Shown here one piece after another: positions 58,448 through 64,000 of a stretch of 64,000 bases of DNA. The DNA is taken from assembly GCF_002000085.1 (NCBI RefSeq), contig NZ_MUZU01000003.1:62001-126000 (forward strand), read 5' to 3'. Position 1 is the stretch's first letter, and the number at the start of each line of letters is the position of its first letter. Under the pieces are notes generated by a model. That model did no database searches, was not told the DNA's origin, and saw only the letters and a program-made list of their open reading frames with translations. The stretch is from Pseudocolwellia agarivorans (lineage in GTDB: Bacteria > Pseudomonadota > Gammaproteobacteria > Enterobacterales > Alteromonadaceae). The translations under genes and the position numbers were made by a program.

Positions 58448-58748
58448 CACTCACTCCAATTGTACTTTTATTTTTGATGAGTTCATCGGAGATAATACTG
58501 AATGACAAACCAAGATATTCCATCACTTTAAGTATATTGACGAGTTTAACGTTGATATCACCCTTTTCAATTTTTATCAAAGTAGGCTTTGAGAGTGAAA
58601 GAGCTTCAGATACATCAACCAATGTCAGCTTCATACCTGTGCGCTTAGCTGTAATCGCGTCAGCTAATTGTTCAGGTGAAAAATTTTTTGTTAAATCTGG
58701 CATGTTAGTACTTTTAACGACTCGACCTAATGTTTTCTTTACTGACAT
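58431..58748 (-). CDS. hipB: HipB-like antitoxin, XRE-family DNA-binding protein
   Basis: 105 residues with a helix-turn-helix in the middle (KLTLVDVSEALSLSKPTLIKIEKGD, about 40-64), the XRE/HipB pattern. It binds its operators and the HipA toxin to hold it inactive. It overlaps the hipA start by 17 bases, the usual order for this type II system. Upstream on the minus strand a TTGATT/TAATCT pair with 16-base spacing could be its promoter, and direct and inverted repeats in the next 200 bases could be operators. Confidence 0.88.
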   Translation of the reverse strand: MSVKKTLGRVVKSTNMPDLTKNFSPEQLADAITAKRTGMKLTLVDVSEALSLSKPTLIKIEKGDINVKLVNILKVMEYLGLSFSIISDELIKNKSTIGVSDDDWY

Positions 58749-58764
58749 AGAACACCATAAGTTA

Positions 58765-58940
58765 ACTTTAGATTACTTTTAAATACAAATTAATCAAAAA
58801 AAAACCAAAAGTCAACAGTGGTTGACTTTTGGTATGGATATGCTGATTTAAGACCTATAAGTAAACTATATTTAGCTTTTGATTAACTAAACTATTTGAA
58901 CATACCTAAAGTAAATCATTATTTACTTTAGGTTACTTTA
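58765..58940. promoter_or_regulatory. Operator-like repeats upstream of hipB
   Basis: ACTTTAGATTACTTTT (58765-58780) and ACTTTAGGTTACTTTA (58925-58940) agree at 14 of 16 bases. The second copy extends a perfect inverted repeat, CCTAAAGTAAAT-CATT-ATTTACTTTAGG (58905-58932). The first copy overlaps the predicted -10 of hipB. Spacing and sequence suggest HipB operators with possible looping; unproven. Confidence 0.6.
58804..58833. repeat. 13-bp inverted repeat upstream of hipB
   Basis: ACCAAAAGTCAAC (58804-58816), loop AGTG, GTTGACTTTTGGT (58821-58833), a perfect hairpin. No U-run follows on either strand, so an operator or cruciform fits better than a terminator. Confidence 0.8.
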
Positions 58941-59112
58941 TATCTATTCCGTAACTGGAAATTTTGCCATTGGAAGAATCAATTTCGCTACGAGCATATT
59001 CCCAAGAGTAAGTAGAGCTATCAAACTGAGCGACTAATTCATTTTGAACAAAATTTTCTGCGATATACCCTTTATAGTTAAAACGTTGATTTCGCTGTTT
59101 ATCTTGATCCAT
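58933..59112 (-). pseudogene. Remnant resembling a DUF4143 ATPase C-terminal part
   Basis: A 59-codon frame from an ATG at 59112 encodes YKGYIAENFVQNELVAQF, then YSWEYARSEID and NGKIS. This resembles the segment KGxxAExFVxQEL...YYWxxxxxxEVDFL...GKIxPIEVK of AAA+DUF4143 ATPases, cut at both ends and missing the residues after the E-V-D step. Bases before it (59113-59190) give only short disrupted frames. It is probably a decayed gene fragment left by deletion near the hip locus. Confidence 0.55.
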
Positions 59113-59211
59113 CTAATAAAACAGGTTTTCTTGAATTTTGATTTTTCCAAGTGGCAGCTTATTTAACACTAATCGTTTCATTTTCATTCTCAATTCATCA
59201 CTTAAAGAAAA

Positions 59212-59265
59212 TACACTTTTATGCGCATAAAAAGTAAAATCAGTACACTTTATTGCGCATAAAAA
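59212..59265. repeat. Two 22-bp near-identical repeats, 32 bp apart
   Basis: TACACTTTTATGCGCATAAA (from 59212) and TACACTTTATTGCGCATAAA (from 59244) differ at two positions over 22 bases. The first contains a 16-bp perfect palindrome TTTTATGCGCATAAAA (59217-59232). The 32-bp period is about three helical turns, as for paired operators on one face of DNA. The rest of 59113-59517 shows no gene. Confidence 0.75.
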
Positions 59266-59517
59266 TGATGCATGAGAACTTTTATAAGTACAAATTAAAA
59301 CTCCCCCTATAAAATTAGCAACTGAACTGAGAAATTAATCAACCATAAAATGCTTAGGATAAACAAATAGAACTATCAAAAAAAACAATAAAAAAAACAC
59401 TTATCTGTACACTAAAAAATGCAATATCACGCAACATAAAATTTACTATGTTATTAACAAAAGACATAAGACACTAATAAATAACAATTTAAAACACCAA
59501 TCCGACTCTACACAACA

Positions 59518-60381
59518 CTATTCTATATTCTGAATTTGCTCTCTCATTTGCTCAATCAACACCTTCAATTCAACAGCTGAATTGGTAATGTCTGAGTTGA
59601 TAGATTTAGAACCTAAGGTATTAGCTTCGCGATTAAACTCTTGCATCATAAAGTCTAAACGACGACCTTGAGCGCCACCCTTTTTAAGGATACTTTTGGT
59701 TTCTTTTACGTGGCTGTATAGGCGATCTATTTCTTCGTCTACATCCATTTTTTGTGCAAGCAGTACAAGTTCTTGTTCTACTCGGGTAGATTCTAGTTCT
59801 ATTTTAGCGCTGGTAAATTTGTCGATTATGCGATTGCGTTGCCATTCAATAATTTCAGGCATGAAGGTTTTAACTTTTTCAGCTTCAGCCGTTATTCCAT
59901 CTAAGCGCTGTTCAATAAGCACTTTCATGTTTTCGCCTTCACTTGCTCTTGCCGCAATAAAGTCGGTAAGCGCTTGATCAAAACCTGCGAGTATTTCCGT
60001 TTGAATTTTACTCATGTCAGCTTCTTCAGCTTCCATTACACCTGGCCAGCGCATTATATCAACAGGGTTAAGTTGGCTATTTAGCGTTTGTTCGTTAACC
60101 CAGCCAGCATGTTCAATTAATTGCAGGGCAAGGTCTTTGTTTAATGTTAGGTTGTTTTTTTCTGATGCGTTGGCGTTAAAGCGCAGGTTACATTCAACTT
60201 TTCCGCGATTAAGCTGTTTTCTAAAACGTTCTCTTAATACGGGTTCAATACTACGAAATTGCTCGGGCAGTCTAAAGTACGTTTCTAAGAATCGTTGATT
60301 TACGCTACGAATTTCCCAAACGGCGTTGCCCCAATCACCTTTTACTTCTACGCGTGAAAATGCGGTCATGCTGTGGATCAT
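59518..60381 (-). CDS. yicC: YicC/YloC family endoribonuclease
   Basis: 287 residues, normal length. The start MIHSMTAFSRVE and the conserved N-terminal E-I-R-S-V-N-Q-R-F-L-E, then the C-terminal L-D-F-M-M-Q-E-F-N-R-E-A-N-T-L-G-S-K-S, are unmistakable for the family. It is an RNA-binding endoribonuclease (reported to act on RyhB-type sRNA in E. coli). It often neighbours rph or gmk; here rph is about 1.2 kb away on the opposite strand. Confidence 0.95.
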   Translation of the reverse strand: MIHSMTAFSRVEVKGDWGNAVWEIRSVNQRFLETYFRLPEQFRSIEPVLRERFRKQLNRGKVECNLRFNANASEKNNLTLNKDLALQLIEHAGWVNEQTLNSQLNPVDIMRWPGVMEAEEADMSKIQTEILAGFDQALTDFIAARASEGENMKVLIEQRLDGITAEAEKVKTFMPEIIEWQRNRIIDKFTSAKIELESTRVEQELVLLAQKMDVDEEIDRLYSHVKETKSILKKGGAQGRRLDFMMQEFNREANTLGSKSINSDITNSAVELKVLIEQMREQIQNIE

Positions 60382-60419
60382 AATTTAACCTAATAAAGTA
60401 TTTTGTATAATTATGCCCG

Positions 60420-60452
60420 AACAAGGTAGATGCTGCTAGTATCTACCTTGTT
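60420..60452. terminator. Hairpin between yicC and the upstream lipoprotein gene
   Basis: Perfect 12-bp arms AACAAGGTAGAT and ATCTACCTTGTT around a 9-base loop, 12 bases after the lipoprotein stop on the minus strand. The U-run is weak, so it is a probable but not certain terminator. Confidence 0.6.
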
Positions 60453-60464
60453 AATGTACCGTAT

Positions 60465-61424
60465 TTACGGCGCTTGAAATTGTAAATCACCAAAGTTAGC
60501 GTTGAAGTCAATACACCACACGCTAAGGTATTCAAGATCATCTAATGTTTTATTGTTAGGTAATTTTAATGTGATACTTTCATTTTCATATGCAACACTG
60601 TCATCTCGTAAAATTCCACCGATTGTAAACGCATTATCTGATAAAAAGTTGCTACTTGTATCACCATAAAAGTACACAATAGGAGCACTGGCATCATAAT
60701 TAAAGTTTTCAATTTGCAAAGTACAATTATCAAGAATAGTTACAGTGCCTGAAACATTGTGAGCAAAGGTGCTAAAAGTACCTGTGTAACCTACTTTTGC
60801 GTGGTCGTTACCACAGCCAGATGGCGTTGGCTTATTTAACATTAATGTATTACTAAAGTGCAGTACGGCGCTTTCTGCACTTATTAAACTATTGTTGATA
60901 CCTGTGTATGAGGCTAACGCTGCATCAATCAAAGAGGTAAAATTGTTATCTGTAAAATTTACTGTTACATTTTCAGCTAATGTATGTGCTAACTCAATAA
61001 TTTTAATACCATTTTCAGGCATACCATCTTCATCTAACGATTGCAGTAATCTCAGCATGTTTACTACACCTTGATCAGACAAGTCTTGAGTATTAAATAT
61101 ATCTAAAGGTGTTAATTGTGCTTTTACTGCAACGGGCGGAAAGCTAATACCACCAATAGAGAAAGTAACCATTTCACCAAGTTGATAAATAAACTCGCCT
61201 TTGTCGTTAGTTCTTCCTTCTTGAGTTTCTGTTTTGTATGTTAACCCTTCTACGGCGGAATCAATAAAAACTCCCGTATAAGTGGTAGGCGCTGGTGGAG
61301 GTGTTACAACAGGTGGTTTTGCTGGGGGAGGCGTTGGGGTAGCACTAGGAGCCGAATCTCCCCCGCCGCCACAGGCGGAAACAACTAAGCCAATAACAAT
61401 AGATGGTATTAATTTATTTTTCAT
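60465..61424 (-). CDS. Lipoprotein with polyproline linker, unknown function
   Basis: 319 residues. The lipobox (VSAC, Cys about 18) is followed by a Gly4 stretch and a Pro/Thr/Ala-rich linker (about 25-47). Then comes a domain beginning T-G-V-F-I-D-S-A-V-E-G-L-T-Y-K-T with G-R-T-N-D-K-G-E-F-I-Y, a pattern common in secreted marine-bacterial lipoproteins, and a second domain after about residue 205 with two Cys. No enzyme motif is seen. It probably sits on the outer membrane. It is divergent from rph, with a 232-base gap. Confidence 0.82.
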   Translation of the reverse strand: MKNKLIPSIVIGLVVSACGGGGDSAPSATPTPPPAKPPVVTPPPAPTTYTGVFIDSAVEGLTYKTETQEGRTNDKGEFIYQLGEMVTFSIGGISFPPVAVKAQLTPLDIFNTQDLSDQGVVNMLRLLQSLDEDGMPENGIKIIELAHTLAENVTVNFTDNNFTSLIDAALASYTGINNSLISAESAVLHFSNTLMLNKPTPSGCGNDHAKVGYTGTFSTFAHNVSGTVTILDNCTLQIENFNYDASAPIVYFYGDTSSNFLSDNAFTIGGILRDDSVAYENESITLKLPNNKTLDDLEYLSVWCIDFNANFGDLQFQAP

Positions 61425-61656
61425 AACAGACTCAATTTATAGGATTATATGAGTAAATTGTGAACTATTAAAATCGTTAAGTCTTAACAAAAGTATCACA
61501 ATTTAGTGTTAATTTTGCCTTAAAAAAATTAAACACCTCAATATCATCTACATGAAAATTTAACGCTATATTTTAAAATACTTAACCGTCATTATGTCAA
61601 AATTCTGATTGAACGATTATAATGCCCAGCAATTATTTAATGTTAGGAATTTAAAC

Positions 61657-62370
61657 ATGCGTCCAAGCGGCAGAACTCTAGGGCAAATTCGTCCTGTTAC
61701 CATTACTCGTCAATTTACTACTCATGCTGAAGGCTCAGTGTTAATTGAGTTTGGCGATACTAAAGTTATTTGTACTGCCTCAGTTGAAGTAGGTGTTCCT
61801 CGCTTTTTAAAAGGCCAAGGTAAAGGTTGGGTTACTGCAGAATACGGCATGTTACCTCGTTCAACGCATACACGTATGAGAAGGGAAGCTGCAAACGGTA
61901 AGCAAAGTGGTCGCACGTTAGAAATTTCTCGCTTAATCGCTCGTTCATTACGCGCAGCGATTGATTTAAAAGCCTTAGGTGAAAATACAATTAGTATTGA
62001 CTGTGATGTTATTCAGGCTGATGGTGGTACACGTACGGCATCAATTACAGGTGCTTGTGTGGCATTAGTTGATGCCCTTAACTACATGCGCGCTAAAGAC
62101 ATTATTAAAACAAATCCGTTAAAACATATGATTGCCGCTGTATCAGTTGGTATTTATAAAGGCGAAGCTGTAGCCGATTTAGATTACCCAGAAGATTCAG
62201 CCGCTGAAACGGATTTAAATGTGGTAATGACAGATACAGGTAAGCTAATTGAAGTACAAGGTACTGCAGAAGAAGAGCCGTTTAGCTTTGATGAGTTACA
62301 AGAAATGCTAGCACTTGCTAAAGCAGGCATTAACGAATTATTTGACGCACAAAAAGCCGCTTTAAATTAA
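61657..62370 (+). CDS. rph: Ribonuclease PH
   Basis: 237 residues from the ATG at 61657 ([13 protein letters not shown]), the family's normal N-terminus, with TTAGGA upstream; an earlier TTG is spurious. It shows [38 protein letters not shown] (phosphate and RNA binding), R-S-L-R-A-A-I-D and [18 protein letters not shown]. It trims tRNA 3' ends phosphorolytically. It is 16 bases from pyrE in the common rph-pyrE operon. Confidence 0.98.
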   Translation: MRPSGRTLGQIRPVTITRQFTTHAEGSVLIEFGDTKVICTASVEVGVPRFLKGQGKGWVTAEYGMLPRSTHTRMRREAANGKQSGRTLEISRLIARSLRAAIDLKALGENTISIDCDVIQADGGTRTASITGACVALVDALNYMRAKDIIKTNPLKHMIAAVSVGIYKGEAVADLDYPEDSAAETDLNVVMTDTGKLIEVQGTAEEEPFSFDELQEMLALAKAGINELFDAQKAALN

Positions 62371-62386
62371 TTAGGACACGATATTC

Positions 62387-63040
62387 ATGAAAAACTATCA
62401 ACGCGAATTTATCGAATTTGCTTTAGCTAAAAATGTATTACGCTTTGGTGAATTTACTTTAAAGTCTGGCCGTACTAGCCCTTATTTTTTTAATGCCGGT
62501 TTGTTTAACACAGGTGGCGATTTAGCTAAACTAGGTCGTTATTATGCTTCGGCATTAACTGATTCAACCATTGAGTTTGATTTACTCTTTGGCCCTGCTT
62601 ACAAAGGTATTCCTATTGCGACAACTACAGCAGTAGCATTAGCCGATCATCATAATATGGACTTACCTTATTGTTTTAACCGTAAAGAAGCTAAAACACA
62701 TGGCGAAGGCGGCTCTTTAGTGGGTTCTCCACTTGAAGGTAAAATAATGTTAGTTGATGATGTAATTACGGCAGGTACCGCTATTCGTGAATCAATGGAA
62801 ATTATTAAAGATCATGGCGCTGAATTATCAGGTGTACTTATTGCGTTAGACCGCCAAGAAAAAGGCCAAGGTGAGTTATCTGCTATTCAAGAAGTTGAAC
62901 GAGACTTTGGTACAAAGGTAATCTCTATTGTAACGTTAGCCGATTTAATTAGTTATTTAGAAGAAAAAGTCGACCAAGACCCAAGCCTAATCGATAGTTT
63001 AAATAGTATTAAGCTATACAGAGAAAACTACGGTATTTAG
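62387..63040 (+). CDS. pyrE: Orotate phosphoribosyltransferase
   Basis: 217 residues. The PRPP-binding loop [16 protein letters not shown] (about 125-140), the F-G-P-A-Y-K-G-I-P catalytic-lysine segment and [12 protein letters not shown] flexible loop are all present. It makes orotidine-5'-phosphate in pyrimidine synthesis. It forms the rph-pyrE operon, which ends at a strong terminator 30 bases on. Confidence 0.98.
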   Translation: MKNYQREFIEFALAKNVLRFGEFTLKSGRTSPYFFNAGLFNTGGDLAKLGRYYASALTDSTIEFDLLFGPAYKGIPIATTTAVALADHHNMDLPYCFNRKEAKTHGEGGSLVGSPLEGKIMLVDDVITAGTAIRESMEIIKDHGAELSGVLIALDRQEKGQGELSAIQEVERDFGTKVISIVTLADLISYLEEKVDQDPSLIDSLNSIKLYRENYGI

Positions 63041-63068
63041 CTTTTTATAACTAACCGGAACTTCTAAT

Positions 63069-63099
63069 AAGAAACCCGCTAAATAGCGGGTTTCTTTTT
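63069..63099 (+). terminator. Rho-independent terminator after pyrE
   Basis: AAGAAACCCGCTA / TAGCGGGTTTCTT hairpin followed by a T-run. Strong GC stem, about 30 bases after the pyrE stop; it can also serve the convergent gene. Confidence 0.95.
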
Positions 63100-63110
63100 A
63101 TAAATAATAA

Positions 63111-64000
63111 CTAAGCAGTTAATTCGAATTGATACGAACTTTGTTTCTCGTAAGCTTGCGTTATTCCTGAATAAAACCCTTCAATGCGTTGAGACCTTGC
63201 TTTTACGTCATTAGAAATTGACGGAGCTATTTCCTCTTGTGCTTTTAATGTTTGATTTATTTGCTCGTCAAACGACTTGCTTTGTACATTAGTGCTTTTT
63301 TCTTTATTAAACACTTCGCTAGCATCGTTATAAGGAGCCGATACACTTGCTTGATTTTCACTTTCAGAAAACTCTAAACCTAAAGCAATTAAATCGCTTT
63401 GCGCTTGAGTAATTAACTCTGCGGCTTTCGCTGCGACTTTAGTATCTTGAACCGAAGGATTTGCTGGCGCTAAAGCTGCTGCATGTACCTTCTGCATTTT
63501 AGCTATAGTCGCTTGAGGATTTCCCTCAACGGGAGATAAATCAACAGACACTTCACCGTTTACAGCATATTTTTTACCATCAGGTCCTACTTGAAATTCA
63601 TACGACGGTGCACCAGTAGATGCTCCACCAACAGAAGCATGAGCGAGCTCGTGCGAACGTACTTCTTGATCACGTTGTTTAAGTTGCTGAATTTCTTTTT
63701 CGTGCTGAAATGCCTCTAAATTATTAGGCTCAGGAGATGTGTTTTCTGCACTTTCACCTTCTGTATTCTTTTTATCACTTTCTTGAGCACCTTGCTGATG
63801 CTCATTATTTTCTTGATGTTCTTGTTCTGCATTACCATTTATTTGGCTAGCATTTTTTTCAGCTGATTTTTGTAATTCAGCAAAATTAAATTGGTCACCC
63901 GTTTGACCTGAGGCTTTTTCTTTCTCTGCTGTACTTTTTTCTGCCGGTGATCCACTCGTTGCTGTAGGGGCAGTAATGATAGGTCGCTGAACATTTTCAC
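63111..64000 (-). CDS. SprA-related putative metalloprotease (partial, 5' end outside window)
   Basis: The frame is open from the right edge to a TAG at 63111, about 296 codons, so the N-terminus is missing. A Gln/Glu/Ser-rich low-complexity part is followed by a zinc-protease-like HELAH motif in VRSHELAHASVGG and a G-A-P-S-Y-E-F-Q-V-G-P-D-G-K-K-Y-A-V-N-G-E-V-x-V-D block, then helices. This is the CJM1_0395/SprA-related family (PF12118 from memory), widespread in Shewanella and Colwellia relatives with unknown role. An ATG at 63551 lies inside the domain and is not the start. Confidence 0.85.
   Translation of the reverse strand, partial: ENVQRPIITAPTATSGSPAEKSTAEKEKASGQTGDQFNFAELQKSAEKNASQINGNAEQEHQENNEHQQGAQESDKKNTEGESAENTSPEPNNLEAFQHEKEIQQLKQRDQEVRSHELAHASVGGASTGAPSYEFQVGPDGKKYAVNGEVSVDLSPVEGNPQATIAKMQKVHAAALAPANPSVQDTKVAAKAAELITQAQSDLIALGLEFSESENQASVSAPYNDASEVFNKEKSTNVQSKSFDEQINQTLKAQEEIAPSISNDVKARSQRIEGFYSGITQAYEKQSSYQFELTA

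Noticed and set aside
58749-59265. CRISPR-like array
   Set aside because: Repeats here are of different sequence and do not alternate with equal spacers; they look like operators.
61609-61656. Longer ribonuclease PH with a TTG start
   Set aside because: The family's N-terminus is MRPSGR, which begins at the ATG at 61657 with its own AGGA site.
63111-63551. A complete 146-residue protein starting at 63551
   Set aside because: The same frame continues upstream through the HELAH motif to the window edge, so this ATG is internal.
1-64000. JUMPstart/ops element, tRNA genes, insertion sequences
   Set aside because: No GGCGGTAG ops core, cloverleaf pattern or transposase-like protein was found on reading.

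Overview
The window reads as a chromosomal segment of a low-GC (roughly mid-30s percent by eye) marine gammaproteobacterium. Family-level assignment to Alteromonadales, near Colwellia/Thalassotalea, is inference. It rests on base composition, protein style, an exosortase-A polysaccharide locus, the rph-pyrE and yicC neighbourhood, an AstA, and an SprA-related metalloprotease. No rRNA, tRNA, IS element or CRISPR array was found.

Region 1 (1-39480) is one large exopolysaccharide locus of the exosortase A (XrtA/EpsH, PEP-CTERM-associated) type. It begins with two tandem minus-strand TPR lipoproteins of the PrsT kind, the first cut by the window edge. The plus strand then carries xrtA, a heparinase-II/III-like lipoprotein, the complete dTDP-L-rhamnose set rmlA-C-D-B, an endonuclease/exonuclease/phosphatase-fold protein, an unrecognised exported helical protein, a CelD/FemAB-like acyltransferase and an O-antigen-ligase-like polymerase. 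A long minus-strand run (33511 to 17610) holds the initiating sugar transferase, four or five glycosyltransferases, a serine-acetyltransferase-like enzyme, a NodB-type deacetylase and a divergent deacetylase-like protein. It also holds a CapK/PaaK-like ligase, a Wzx-type flippase, an acyltransferase-3, a pyruvyltransferase and an unknown GT-like protein. Diverging from it, a plus-strand run (33729-39480) carries the export lipoprotein, chain-length regulator, tyrosine autokinase, outer-membrane beta-barrel and AAA ATPase. Together these could make a rhamnose-containing, acetylated, pyruvylated polymer and carry it to the surface. No PEP-CTERM substrate protein is visible in the window.

Region 2 (39596-52741) is mixed: a small LETM1-like protein, a small exported protein, a thioredoxin-like protein, a FAH-family hydrolase next to an L-2-hydroxyglutarate-oxidase-like flavoprotein, and a second sugar module (sugar transferase, acetyltransferase, PLP aminotransferase, 4,6-dehydratase). 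The module resembles the PglC-D-E-F set for di-N-acetylbacillosamine-like sugars. An MltA/3D-like exported protein, BolA, a PLP desulfhydrase/ACC-deaminase-like enzyme and a DUF748 protein follow.

Region 3 (52741-57013) has astA, bracketed upstream by two inverted copies of a short imperfect-palindrome repeat, and a TonB-dependent receptor with a palindrome-rich leader and a very clear bidirectional terminator.

Region 4 (57051-59517) is a decaying toxin-antitoxin neighbourhood: hipB is intact, hipA is broken by a one-base frameshift, and behind them lie a truncated remnant resembling a DUF4143 ATPase and several operator-like repeats.

Region 5 (59518-64000) is housekeeping: yicC, a polyproline-linker lipoprotein, rph, pyrE with a strong terminator, and the 3' part of an SprA-related metalloprotease gene running off the window.
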